Positions 8,936-17,934 of a stretch of DNA of 29,612 nt are shown here, in pieces; position 1 is the first letter of the stretch; each line of letters opens with the position of its first letter. The stretch is from Desulfovibrio sp. A2 (GTDB taxonomy: Bacteria > Desulfobacterota > Desulfovibrionia > Desulfovibrionales > Desulfovibrionaceae), in NCBI RefSeq assembly GCF_000226255.1, contig NZ_AGFG01000013.1, positions 1-29,612 of the forward strand, written 5' to 3'. The notes beneath the pieces are model-generated. The model was not told the DNA's origin, did no database searches, and worked only from the letters and a program-made list of their open reading frames with translations. Position numbers and translations under genes: made by a program.

Positions 8936-10393
8936 ATGACCACTCGTTTCCGCCACCATTCCGCGCCCCGCACCGGCAGGCTCCGCGCCAGCCTGCGGGG
9001 CACGCTGGCCCTGTGCCTGTGCGTGCTCCTGCTGCTGGGCCAAGCCCTGCCCGCCTTCGCGCCGCCCGCCGGGGCCTTCCTTGGCGACTTCACGGTCAAG
9101 GACGAGGTGGAACTGGGCAAGAAGTTCAACGTGCTCATCAAGGCGCGCCTGCCGCTGGTGGAAGACCCGGAGGTGAAGGAGTACGTGCGGTCCATCGTGG
9201 AACGGCTGAAGGCGGTGGTGCCGCCGCAGCCCTTCGACTTCGAGACCAACGTGCTGCTGCACAACGCCGTCAACGCCTTCGCCAGCCCCGGCGGGTACAT
9301 CTTCGTGCACACCGGCCTGCTGATGGCCATGGAGCATGAAAGCGAGGTGGCGGGCGTGCTGGCCCACGAAATGGCCCACGTCACCCAGCATCACATCGCC
9401 AGCCGCATCGAGAAGATGCAACGCATCACCCTGCTCAGCCTGGCGGGGGCGCTGGCCGGGGCCTTCGTGGGCGCGGGCAGCGGCAAGGGCGCGGCCATGG
9501 CGGGCTCGCTGGCGGCCGGGCAGACGGCCATGCTCAGCTACAGCCGCATCGACGAATCCGACGCCGACCAGGTGGGCATGCAGTACCTGGTGGCCGCGGG
9601 CTTCAAGCCCGACGGCATGGCCGGGGCCTTCGAGAAGATTCGCCGCCAGCACTGGATGACCGGCACCGACGTGCCCACCTATCTCAGCACCCACCCCAAC
9701 GTGACCGACCGCATCAGCGAGGTGCGGCTGCGCGTGGAGCAGCTGCCCGCCAACGTGCGCGACCGCAAGGACGACGACGAACGCTTCCGCCGGGTGCAGC
9801 TGCTGGTGCGTGCCCGCTACGCCGACGCCAACATCGCCCTGCGCACCTTCGAGCAGGCCAAGCCCGGCGACTGCATGTCGCAACTGGGGCTGGCCATCCT
9901 GTACTCGCGCCTGAACCGGGTGGGCGAGGCCACGGCCGCGTTCGACAAGGCCATCGCCTGCAACCCCAAGGATCAGCTGGTATGGCGCGAGGCCGGGCGG
10001 TTCCACTACACCAAGGGCGACCGCAACCGCGCCGCGCAAATGCTGCAACGCGCCGTGCTGATGAATTCGCGCGACTACATGGGCCTGTTCTTCTACGCGC
10101 GCCTGCTGTTCGATTCCGGCCAACGCGCCGAAGCCTATACCTATTACAAGGAAGTGCTGCGGCATCTGCCCGAGGATTCCGAAGTGCACGACTATTACGG
10201 CCGCGCGCTCGGCATGGACGGGCAGGTGTTCAAGGGTTACCTGCACCTGGCCTACAGCGCACTGTTCGCCAACGAGAAGGAAAAGGTGGAGCAGCTGCGT
10301 GACAAGGCGCGCGGGGCCATCCGCACGCCTGAGGACCAGGCCGACCTGGAGCGCTTCGACGCCAGGTATCAGGAACGCAAGGCATTCTGGTAA
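8936..10393 (+). CDS. M48-family zinc metalloprotease with C-terminal TPRs (BepA-like)
   Basis: A probable periplasmic zinc protease involved in envelope protein quality control, as for the BepA/YfgC group. Residues about 1-42 form a signal peptide (hydrophobic LALCLCVLLLLGQALPAFA). The zinc motif HEMAH starts at H144 (VLAHEMAHVTQHH), and the third ligand is likely E207 in SRIDESDADQVG, the family's ExxxAD-type motif. Two short hydrophobic segments follow the active site (LLSLAGALAGAFVGAG). The C-terminal third (about 290-485) contains TPR-like helices such as GLAILYSRLNRVGEATAAFDKA. The length of 485 matches BepA. It starts 7 nt after cysS. No strong ribosome site is visible, so coupling to cysS is likely. 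Substrates are unknown. Confidence 0.9.
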   Translation: MTTRFRHHSAPRTGRLRASLRGTLALCLCVLLLLGQALPAFAPPAGAFLGDFTVKDEVELGKKFNVLIKARLPLVEDPEVKEYVRSIVERLKAVVPPQPFDFETNVLLHNAVNAFASPGGYIFVHTGLLMAMEHESEVAGVLAHEMAHVTQHHIASRIEKMQRITLLSLAGALAGAFVGAGSGKGAAMAGSLAAGQTAMLSYSRIDESDADQVGMQYLVAAGFKPDGMAGAFEKIRRQHWMTGTDVPTYLSTHPNVTDRISEVRLRVEQLPANVRDRKDDDERFRRVQLLVRARYADANIALRTFEQAKPGDCMSQLGLAILYSRLNRVGEATAAFDKAIACNPKDQLVWREAGRFHYTKGDRNRAAQMLQRAVLMNSRDYMGLFFYARLLFDSGQRAEAYTYYKEVLRHLPEDSEVHDYYGRALGMDGQVFKGYLHLAYSALFANEKEKVEQLRDKARGAIRTPEDQADLERFDARYQERKAFW

Positions 10394-10490
10394 CGGCGGT
10401 GCGCGCAGGCTGCCGCAGCAATGTCGCCCGCCCTTCCGCCTTCCGCTTCGGCCGCCAATCTCGCATACGGCAACGTCCACAGGCACGTCC

Positions 10491-11099
10491 ATGGATGCAC
10501 TTTCCCTGATGATTGATGCCCCCGTCGGCCCCGGACGGCTGCTGGTGACCACGGGCGACTTGGCCGCCACGGAGGCCGACGCGGTGGTCAACGCCGCCAA
10601 TGCCGAGCTGCGCGGGGGCGGCGGCGTGGATGGCGCATTGCATCGTGCCGCCGGGCCGCAACTGTTGCCAGCCGGGCGGGCCATCGTGGCCGCGCGTGGG
10701 CCGCTGTCGGCCGGAGAGGCCGTCATTACACCCGGCTTCAACCTGCGCGCGCGCCATGTCATCCACGCAGTGGGGCCCATCTGGCGCGGCGGCATGCAGG
10801 GCGAGCCGATGGTCCTTGCCGCCGCCCATGCCAACAGCCTGCGCCTCGCGGCCGAGCACGGGCTTGCCCGGGTGGCCTTTCCGGCCATCAGTTGCGGCAG
10901 CTACGGCTACCCGCCGGAACTGGCCGCGCCCATCGCCCTGGCAGAGGCCGTGCGCGGGCTGCGTGCCGGGCTGGTGCGCGAGGTGCGCTTCGTCCTGCAC
11001 GGGCAGGCCATGCTGACGGTGTGGCGCGCTGCCTTCCAACGCCTTGCCGCGCAGGCCACCGACGCTGGACATACTGATGGCGGCCAACCGCGCGCCTGA
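10491..11099 (+). CDS. Macro-domain protein, probable O-acetyl-ADP-ribose deacetylase
   Basis: A 202-residue single macro domain that binds ADP-ribose. Relatives (YmdB, MacroD-type) hydrolyse O-acetyl-ADP-ribose or remove mono-ADP-ribose from proteins. Visible hallmarks are the start of the binding pocket TGDLAATEADAVVNAANAEL (N34, N37), the glycine-rich GGGGVDGALHRAAG (42-55; D47 corresponds to the catalytic Asp of MacroD-like enzymes), VIHAVGPIW, and the phosphate loop PAISCGSYGYP. I chose ATG 10491. An upstream in-frame codon at 10299 lies within the protease gene and is unlikely. It sits between the M48 protease and hslV. No toxin-like ADP-ribosyltransferase partner is visible nearby, so a housekeeping hydrolase role is more likely than an antitoxin role. 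Confidence 0.92.
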   Translation: MDALSLMIDAPVGPGRLLVTTGDLAATEADAVVNAANAELRGGGGVDGALHRAAGPQLLPAGRAIVAARGPLSAGEAVITPGFNLRARHVIHAVGPIWRGGMQGEPMVLAAAHANSLRLAAEHGLARVAFPAISCGSYGYPPELAAPIALAEAVRGLRAGLVREVRFVLHGQAMLTVWRAAFQRLAAQATDAGHTDGGQPRA

Positions 11100-11202
11100 C
11101 CGCGCGTCCCCATGCCGCCCCTGACGACTGAGAACGACCAGGGACGACAGCGGACGAACACGACAGCACGACACCGGCGCGCGACGCCGAAGGAACCGAC
11201 AT

Positions 11203-11760
11203 ATGGAACTGAAGGGAACGACCATCCTTGCCGTACGCGACGCGAACGGCGTGGCCATGGCCGGTGACGGCCAGGTGACCATGGGCCAGAGCGTGGTCAT
11301 GAAACACACGGCCCGCAAGGTGCGCCGGCTGTACCGCGACCGGGTGCTCGCGGGCTTTGCCGGGGCCACGGCCGACGCCTTCACCCTGTTCGAGCGGTTC
11401 GAGGCCAAGCTGGAGGAATTCGGCGGCAACCTCACCCGCGCCGCCGTGGAACTGGCCAAGGACTGGCGCAAGGACAAGTACCTGCGCAGGCTGGAGGCCA
11501 TGCTGCTGGTGGCCGACGCGGAAACCATCCTCATCCTGACCGGGACCGGCGACGTCATCGAACCTGACGACGGCATCGCCGCCATCGGCAGCGGCGGCCC
11601 CTACGCCCTGTCCGCCGCCCGCGCCCTGTCCCGGCATACCGCGCTGGACGCGGAAACCGTGGTGCGCGAGGCCATGTCCGTGGCCGGGGAACTCTGCGTG
11701 TTCACCAACGGCCACCTGACGGTGGAAACCCTGCGGCGCGGCGCGGACGCGGCGGCATGA
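11203..11760 (+). CDS. hslV: ATP-dependent protease peptidase subunit HslV (ClpQ)
   Basis: Threonine peptidase of the HslUV (ClpYQ) complex, a two-ring cytosolic protease. At 185 residues it is full length. The N-terminus is [11 protein letters not shown], so the catalytic Thr (position 6, aligned with Thr1 of mature E. coli HslV) is preceded by a five-residue propeptide. Conserved blocks are [60 protein letters not shown] and [22 protein letters not shown] lies 8-10 nt before ATG 11203. The stop overlaps the ispE start by ATGA (11757-11760). The ATPase partner gene hslU is not in this window, which is unusual because hslV and hslU are usually adjacent. Confidence 0.95.
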   Translation: MELKGTTILAVRDANGVAMAGDGQVTMGQSVVMKHTARKVRRLYRDRVLAGFAGATADAFTLFERFEAKLEEFGGNLTRAAVELAKDWRKDKYLRRLEAMLLVADAETILILTGTGDVIEPDDGIAAIGSGGPYALSAARALSRHTALDAETVVREAMSVAGELCVFTNGHLTVETLRRGADAAA

Positions 11761-12695
11761 GCACCGCGCCATCCCCCGCAGTCACCCTGCGCGCCGGGTG
11801 CAAGGTCAACCTGTACCTGCGCATCACCGGGGTGCGGCCCGACGGCTACCACGAACTGGACACCCTGTTCCTGCCCCTGCCGGAACCGCACGATCTGCTG
11901 CACGTGGCCCCCCGCGCGGGCGAGGGAATCTGCTTCACCTGCACCGAGCCGGACGTGGACCCGACCCGCAACACCGTGGTTACCGCGTACGAACGATTCG
12001 CGGCGGCCACCGGGTTTCGCCCCGGCCTTGGGGTGCACCTGGAAAAGCACATTCCCCACGGGGCCGGACTTGGCGGCGGCAGCGCCGACGCGGCCGCGCT
12101 GCTGCGCCACCTTGCCGCACTGTGCCAGAAACAGGCCCCCGGCTTGGCCCCCTCGCCCGAAACCCTGCGGTACATCGCGGCCAAGGTGGGCGCGGACGTG
12201 CCCTTCTTTCTGATGGATGGCCCGGCGCGGGCCACCGGCATCGGCGACGTGCTCACCCCGGTCCCCCAAAAGGAACTCTCGGCCCTCGGCCTTGCGGGCA
12301 TGCACCTGGTGCTGGCCTGTCCGCCGCTGCGCGTTTCCACCCCGTGGGCCTACCGAGCATGGGATGCCGCCAACCCGGCCTGCGCGCACGACGCCCCCGA
12401 AGCCGGGCGGTGCGCGAAATCATTGCGCCCTTGCTTGACATCGGAAAGTCTAGAAGATAGAAATCCTCTCTCTCGCAGCCCGTGGCTGACCAACAGCTTT
12501 GAATCGGTTGTTTTTCAGACACATGCAACCCTGCGCCGGACCAAGGAATTTCTTCTTCGACGCGGGGCCTGTGCCGCGCTGATGAGCGGGAGCGGCGCAA
12601 GCCTCTTCGCCCTGTTCAGAAAGCACGGCACGGCGCGCGATGTGGCCGAAGCGCTTCGCAACGACAACATCGCGGCCTTTTTGCACGCGCTGTGA
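11757..12695 (+). CDS. ispE: 4-diphosphocytidyl-2-C-methyl-D-erythritol kinase
   Basis: GHMP-family kinase that phosphorylates CDP-methylerythritol in the non-mevalonate (MEP) isoprenoid pathway. At 312 residues it is slightly longer than E. coli IspE (283). Motifs include [20 protein letters not shown] (K16, N18), the ATP-binding loop [16 protein letters not shown] (98-113), the catalytic Asp147 in [10 protein letters not shown], and the third GHMP motif [13 protein letters not shown] near the C-terminus. It starts in the hslV stop codon (ATGA). Between about 12415 and 12520 the DNA is visibly less GC-rich than its surroundings, but the frame stays open and NSFESVVF...[13 protein letters not shown] reads as a normal IspE C-terminus. 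This patch holds a possible internal promoter for tRNA-Gln and prs. Confidence 0.95.
   Translation: MSTAPSPAVTLRAGCKVNLYLRITGVRPDGYHELDTLFLPLPEPHDLLHVAPRAGEGICFTCTEPDVDPTRNTVVTAYERFAAATGFRPGLGVHLEKHIPHGAGLGGGSADAAALLRHLAALCQKQAPGLAPSPETLRYIAAKVGADVPFFLMDGPARATGIGDVLTPVPQKELSALGLAGMHLVLACPPLRVSTPWAYRAWDAANPACAHDAPEAGRCAKSLRPCLTSESLEDRNPLSRSPWLTNSFESVVFQTHATLRRTKEFLLRRGACAALMSGSGASLFALFRKHGTARDVAEALRNDNIAAFLHAL
12435..12463 (+). promoter_or_regulatory. Candidate internal promoter in ispE for tRNA-Gln and prs
   Basis: TTGACA (12435-12440) matches the -35 consensus exactly. A 17-nt spacer leads to TAGAAA (12458-12463), 4 of 6 to the -10. It sits in a low-GC island inside the 3' part of ispE, about 300 nt before tRNA-Gln, and would let the tRNA and prs be transcribed separately from hslV-ispE. 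Confidence 0.42.
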
Positions 12696-12761
12696 GAGGC
12701 GCGCCGCCTGATCGGCGCACGCAGGCCAGCCCCTGCGTAACAAATCAGTTTTCCCTCATGC

Positions 12762-12837
12762 TGGGGTGTCGCCAAGCTGGTAAGGCAACGGGTTTTGGTC
12801 CCGTCATCCGAGGGTTCGAATCCTTCCGCCCCAGCCA
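12762..12837 (+). tRNA. tRNA-Gln, anticodon TTG
   Basis: A 76-nt cloverleaf. The acceptor TGGGGTG pairs with CGCCCCA (12827-12833, one T-G pair), followed by discriminator G and a genome-encoded CCA (12835-12837). The D arm contains GCCAAGCTGGTAAGGC, the anticodon stem ACGGG/CCCGT encloses the loop TTTTGGT with anticodon TTG (Gln, codon CAA), and the T arm has GGGTTCGAATCC. It lies between ispE and prs, the same place as tRNA-Gln in Pseudomonas. Confidence 0.98.
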
Positions 12838-12885
12838 CTTTTCCGATGACGCTTGCCATCGCAACCACAAGCCGGAAGTCGAAAC

Positions 12886-13824
12886 ATGCACGGTGATCTG
12901 AAGATTCTTACCGGCACGTCGAACCCCGCCCTCGCCAAGGCCATCTGTGACCATCTGGGGTGCCAGCTCACCCCGGCCCTGTGCGAGACGTTCAGCGACG
13001 GCGAGATTCGCATCGAGATCGGCGACAACGTGCGTGGTGACGACGTATTCGTCGTCCAGGCCACCTGCTCGCCCGTGAACTACAATCTGATGCAGCTCTG
13101 CCTGATGCTGGATGCGCTCAAACGCGCCAGCGCGGGCCGCGTCACCGCCGTGGTGCCCTACTACGGCTACGCCCGGCAGGACCGCAAGGTCAGCCCCCGC
13201 GCGCCCATCAGCGCCAAGCTGGTGGCCGACTTCCTGACCACCGCCGGCACCGACCGGGTGGTCACGGTGGACCTGCACGCCGGGCAGATTCAGGGCTTTT
13301 TCGACGTTCCGGTGGACAACCTGTACGCGCAGCCGGTCATTCTCGAGTACCTGCGCCCGTACGCCGGCGACATCGTCATCGTCTCGCCCGACGCGGGCGG
13401 CGTGGAGCGCGCCCGCTCGTTCGCCAAGAAGCTGAACGCGGGCCTCGCCATCATCGACAAGCGCCGCGACAGGCCCAACCAGGCCTCGGCCATGCACGTC
13501 ATCGGCGACGTGAAGGACAAGATCGCCATCGTGGTGGACGACATGATCGACACCGCGGGCACCATGTGCGCGGCGGGCGACGTGCTGCTGAAGAACGGGG
13601 CCAAGGAAGTCATGGCCTGCGCCACCCACCCCGTGCTTTCCGGCCCCGCCATCGAGCGGCTGTGCAATTCCGCCTTTTCGCAGGTCATCGTTACCGACAC
13701 GGTGCCCTTGGGCGACAAGCTGGCCGCGTGCGGCAAGCTGAAGGTGCTGTCCGTGGCCGGCCTTCTGGCCAAGGCCATCCACAACATCCACACCGAATCC
13801 TCGGTGAGCGTGCTTTTCGTATAA
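12886..13824 (+). CDS. prs: Ribose-phosphate pyrophosphokinase (PRPP synthetase)
   Basis: Makes 5-phosphoribosyl-1-pyrophosphate from ribose-5-phosphate and ATP, the shared precursor of nucleotides, histidine and tryptophan. At 312 residues it matches the family. Motifs are [15 protein letters not shown] at the N-terminus, the flexible catalytic loop [38 protein letters not shown], the region around [19 protein letters not shown], and the ribose-phosphate-binding [15 protein letters not shown] 12886 follows GGAAG at about 8 nt. The in-frame TTG at 12853 lies too close to the tRNA and gives an atypical N-terminus. The gene starts 48 nt after tRNA-Gln, so both probably share a transcript. rplY follows 62 bp downstream. 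Confidence 0.97.
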   Translation: MHGDLKILTGTSNPALAKAICDHLGCQLTPALCETFSDGEIRIEIGDNVRGDDVFVVQATCSPVNYNLMQLCLMLDALKRASAGRVTAVVPYYGYARQDRKVSPRAPISAKLVADFLTTAGTDRVVTVDLHAGQIQGFFDVPVDNLYAQPVILEYLRPYAGDIVIVSPDAGGVERARSFAKKLNAGLAIIDKRRDRPNQASAMHVIGDVKDKIAIVVDDMIDTAGTMCAAGDVLLKNGAKEVMACATHPVLSGPAIERLCNSAFSQVIVTDTVPLGDKLAACGKLKVLSVAGLLAKAIHNIHTESSVSVLFV

Positions 13825-13886
13825 GCAATTCACATTCCGACGCGGGGCGGGATGCTTACGCGGGAATGAATTTAAGGAGAACTGCA

Positions 13887-14462
13887 ATGTCCGAACTGAA
13901 GACTTTGAGCGTGCGCAAGCGTGACGGCCTTGGCAAGGGCGCCAACCGCAAGCTGCGGGTCGAAACCCTGGTCCCCGGCGTGTTCTACAACGCTGAAGGC
14001 CTGAACGTGCCGATCGTGATGGACACGCTTCCCGTCGAGAAGATGTTCGAAGCCGTGGGCCGCACCACCGTCTTCAACCTCGAACTGGACGACAACGGCA
14101 CCAAGACCACCTACCCGGCGCTGTTCTGGCAGATCCAGTACCACCCGGTGAAGAGCCGCTTCTCGCACATCGATTTTCGCGGTGTGGACCTGGAAAAGCC
14201 CGTCAAGATCCGCGTGCCCCTCGAATTCACCGGCACGTCCAAGGGCGTGAAGGTGGGCGGCAAGCTGGAAGTGTACCGCGAAGCGCTGGACATTTCCGCC
14301 AAGCCCCTGCTGATGCCCAGCAAGATCACCATTGATCTGACCGACCTTGAAATCGGCAAGACCATCAGCGTGAACGACCTGCCCCTCGGCGAAGGCGTCA
14401 CTGCCGTTGCCGACCGCAACTTCGCCATCGTCGCCGTCGTCTCGCCCAAGGGCGAGGAATAG
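13887..14462 (+). CDS. rplY: Ribosomal protein bL25, long CTC/general-stress form
   Basis: Binds 5S rRNA in the large ribosomal subunit. The 191-residue length shows the long form: an N-terminal L25 domain (about 1-95, with VRKRDGLGKGANRKLRVETLVPGVFYNAEGLNVPI) and a C-terminal beta domain (about 95-185, IRVPLEFTGTSKGVKVGGKLEVYR...LPLGEGVTAVADRNFAIVAVV), as in Thermus TL5 and Bacillus Ctc. ATG 13887 has an excellent AAGGAG 7 nt upstream, the strongest ribosome site in this gene run, fitting high expression. A strong hairpin 97 bp after the stop probably ends the prs-rplY transcript. Confidence 0.96.
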   Translation: MSELKTLSVRKRDGLGKGANRKLRVETLVPGVFYNAEGLNVPIVMDTLPVEKMFEAVGRTTVFNLELDDNGTKTTYPALFWQIQYHPVKSRFSHIDFRGVDLEKPVKIRVPLEFTGTSKGVKVGGKLEVYREALDISAKPLLMPSKITIDLTDLEIGKTISVNDLPLGEGVTAVADRNFAIVAVVSPKGEE

Positions 14463-14558
14463 CGACCAGGCCGGGCGCCACGCCCCTGCCGCGTCGCGCG
14501 CCCTGGTGCGTGCGGCGTGATTCAGGCGTGTTCCCACGGTTCGGACCGCGGTTTCCCT

Positions 14559-14589
14559 CCGGCCCCGCGCACCTGCGCGGGGCCGGTTT
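14559..14589 (+). terminator. Intrinsic terminator-like hairpin after rplY
   Basis: A perfect 12-bp stem, CCGGCCCCGCGC / GCGCGGGGCCGG, with the four-base loop ACCT, followed by only TTT. The stem is very stable but the T-tract is short, so termination may be partial. The rest of the 283-bp rplY-pth gap has no visible gene. Confidence 0.6.
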
Positions 14590-14745
14590 CCGCGTTGGCG
14601 AAGCCCGGGGCGGCGCAGTCCGCACGGACGTAGCCAGGGTTGCCCACAATCCGGCTGCCCCGCCAGCTCTGCCGAGTCATGGCGGTCATGCCCGCCTCCG
14701 GCGATCCTCTCGCCGTTCCGCCACCTCCAACCACCCCCTTCGCGC

Positions 14746-15354
14746 ATGAACGTCGCCGGTCTCATCGTCGGCCTGGGCAACCCGGGCAAGGAATACGAGC
14801 GCACGCGCCACAACCTGGGCTTCATGGCCGTGGACGCGCTGATGGAAGCGGCCGCCCGCGAACCGGGCGGCGGGTGCGACCAGCTTTCCGGCGGCAAGAA
14901 AAAATACGACCTGTGGCGCTGCCGCATCACGCCCTCCGGCGATCCCTGGCTTGTCGCCAAGCCGCAGACCTTCATGAACCTGAGCGGCGAAGCGGTGCTG
15001 GCCATCGCCTCGTACTACCGGGTCAAGCCAGCCTCCATTCTGGTGGTGCACGACGAACTGGACATCCCCTTCGGCCGCATGAAGTTCAAGACCGGGGGCG
15101 GCAACGCCGGGCACAACGGGCTGAAATCCATCACGCAGTTGCTCGGTACGCCCGACTTCCACCGGCTGCGCCTGGGCATTGGCCGCCCTCCGCACGGCGG
15201 AGAGACCACCAACTGGGTGCTGGGCCGCCTGTCCGGCCCGGAACAGGACCTGCTGGACAAGCTGCTGCCAGCAGCCGTGCGGGCCATGACACTCTTCGCC
15301 GCCCAGGGCGCCACGGCCACCACCCAGTTCGCCAACGCCTTTCTGCCCGACTGA
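14746..15354 (+). CDS. pth: Peptidyl-tRNA hydrolase
   Basis: Frees tRNA from peptidyl-tRNAs dropped by stalled ribosomes. At 202 residues it is the usual bacterial Pth length. Active-site and substrate residues are visible: N11 in VGLGNPGKEY, catalytic H22 in TRHNLGF, N78 in TFMNLSGEAV, D103 in VVHDELDIPFG, and the GGGNAGHNGLKSI loop (117-129). ATG 14746 lacks a clear ribosome site, but the N-terminus aligns with the family. A short insert GGGCDQLSGGKKK lies at about 41-53. In many bacteria pth follows rplY, as here. Confidence 0.96.
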   Translation: MNVAGLIVGLGNPGKEYERTRHNLGFMAVDALMEAAAREPGGGCDQLSGGKKKYDLWRCRITPSGDPWLVAKPQTFMNLSGEAVLAIASYYRVKPASILVVHDELDIPFGRMKFKTGGGNAGHNGLKSITQLLGTPDFHRLRLGIGRPPHGGETTNWVLGRLSGPEQDLLDKLLPAAVRAMTLFAAQGATATTQFANAFLPD

Positions 15355-15435
15355 CGCTGGCAGGGCCGCGAACCGCTGTAGAGCCCGTACCGCCCGTGCG
15401 CTCCCGTTGCGGCCTGGCCGAGGATGCCACAGCTT

Positions 15436-15451
15436 CCTGCCGCGCGGCAGG
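15436..15451. repeat. 16-nt perfect palindrome between pth and carD
   Basis: CCTGCCGCGCGGCAGG equals its own reverse complement. It lies in the 293-bp gap between pth and carD, 80 nt after the pth stop. It could form a short hairpin without a T-tract or serve as a protein site. No protein-coding frame is convincing in this gap. Confidence 0.5.
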
Positions 15452-15567
15452 CAGTCCCGCCCGTACGCCATGTCACCCGGCACGAATAGTCGTTCTCCCC
15501 GCCCCGTCCGCGAGACGCGCCTGCGCCCCTCGCCAGCATGCGGCAGCGCCGTCAACCGTACGCGGGA

Positions 15568-15596
15568 TGGACTCTTGCTGCGGATTGAGATAGACT
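15568..15596 (+). promoter_or_regulatory. Candidate promoter for carD
   Basis: TGGACT (15568-15573), 17 nt, then TAGACT (15591-15596), 4 of 6 at both boxes. Transcription would start about 45 nt before the GTG start of carD, a normal leader length. The DNA from 15580 to 15630 is noticeably less GC-rich than the gap before it. Confidence 0.4.
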
Positions 15597-15647
15597 GTTC
15601 TTTCCTGCCGAGATCAACCTTATTTTCCCCCGCATGGAGTTCACCGA

Positions 15648-16163
15648 GTGTTTGCCCAGGATCAACTCGTCGTCTACCCGGCTCAAGGCGTCGGCAAGGT
15701 CGAACGCGTCGAGTCGCAGGTAGTTGGCGGCGTTGCCACGGACTTTTACATTGTCCGCATCCTCGGCAACAACGTGACGCTCATGGTGCCCGTGCGCAAC
15801 GCGGCCAACGTGGGGCTGCGGCCGCTGTGCGCGCCGGAACGCGGGGCCGAGATCCTCGAATCCCTGCGCGACCGCACCGGCTTCACCGGGTACACCGGCC
15901 AGAACTGGAACCGCCGGTACCGCGAATATTCCGAAAAGCTGAAAAGCGGCGATCTGGCGGACGTGGCCTACGTGCTGCGCGAACTGCTGCTCATCGGCCG
16001 CGACAAGGAACTCTCGTTCGGCGAACGCCGCCTGCTGGAGCAGGCCATGGGCCTGATTACCCTGGAACTTGCCTGCGTGCTCGACCGCACCCAGGACCAT
16101 GTGCGCGCCGAAATCGAAGAGATGTTCCAGGATGTCTTGCAGGCCAGGGAAAAAAACGAGTAG
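15648..16163 (+). CDS. carD: CarD/CdnL-family transcription regulator
   Basis: CarD/CdnL proteins bind the beta subunit of RNA polymerase and stabilise the open complex, notably at rRNA and housekeeping promoters. At 171 residues it fits CdnL. The N-terminal RNA-polymerase-interacting Tudor-like domain (about 1-60) shows FAQDQLVVYPAQGVGKVERV and DFYIVRILGNNVTLMVPVRN. The C-terminal helical domain has GYTGQNWNRRYREYSEKLKS, VAYVLRELLLIGRDKELSF, and GERRLLEQAMGLITLELA. The start is GTG 15648 with GGAG 8 nt upstream. An out-of-frame ATG at 15634 is part of that ribosome site. It has no HMGA-like tail, so it is CdnL rather than Myxococcus CarD. It is directly followed by rho. Confidence 0.93.
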   Translation: MFAQDQLVVYPAQGVGKVERVESQVVGGVATDFYIVRILGNNVTLMVPVRNAANVGLRPLCAPERGAEILESLRDRTGFTGYTGQNWNRRYREYSEKLKSGDLADVAYVLRELLLIGRDKELSFGERRLLEQAMGLITLELACVLDRTQDHVRAEIEEMFQDVLQAREKNE

Positions 16164-16511
16164 ACCTCTTGCCATCCCGTGTCGAATGGGCTAGGTAGCC
16201 CCTTGTACGGCGGGTGGAAGCAACCGATTGTTGCAACACCACTCTTGCGGGTCCTCTCCCCTCCATTCCGGGCAATGAAACCCCGGCAGCGGACCCGGTA
16301 CAGTGTTCCCGCCCGACCATCTCGACGTATTTCCTTCTTATAGTCACTCCGACATCAGTCCCGCCTCGTGACCGGTTCGCCATCGTGCGGTCTTTCGCGC
16401 CGTGCGGCCGACTGTGGTCCTATCCTTTCATATACCCTCCACATCCTTCCAAAGCAGTATCCCATCACGCCTATGAGGAAAAAGAAGAACGTTCAGGGTT
16501 CCGAAACGGCC
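16164..16511 (+). other. 348-bp carD-rho gap, probable long rho leader
   Basis: No gene is visible. The only promoter-like element I can name is TATAGT (16339-16344, 5 of 6 to the -10), without a good -35. Downstream is a pyrimidine-rich stretch with TATAC (16430s). Short inverted repeats occur at 16187-16200 (GGGCT/AGCCC) and at 16218-16232 (GCAAC/GTTGC). Bacterial rho genes are often autoregulated through long leaders. Whether this one is cannot be told from sequence. Confidence 0.4.
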
Positions 16512-17762
<1,251 letters not shown>

Positions 17763-17807
17763 CGCCCGCGCGCCCCCTTTCTCGCCGAGAACGCCGAGAA
17801 CGCACGA

Positions 17808-17847
17808 AGCCCGCCGCTCCCGAGATGGGGACGGCGGGCTTTTTTTT
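17808..17847 (+). terminator. Intrinsic terminator after rho
   Basis: The stem AGCCCGCCG / CGGCGGGCT, extended inward by TCCC/GGGA, is followed by eight T residues (17840-17847). It is the best intrinsic terminator in the window. It closes the plus-strand gene run. The convergent multicopper oxidase gene ends 88 bp further on. Confidence 0.9.
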
Positions 17848-17934
17848 CGTTGATGGCGTCGCAGGAAAGCCGCGCAACTGGCCAGACTGGATGGCAACCT
17901 TCCGGCACGATTCGGATTGCCTCTTCGACCCCGC

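Noticed and set aside
12415..12520. Possible frameshift or foreign segment in ispE because of the drop in GC
   Set aside because: The frame is continuous, the C-terminal GSGAS motif follows in frame, and the translated segment reads as an IspE C-terminus.
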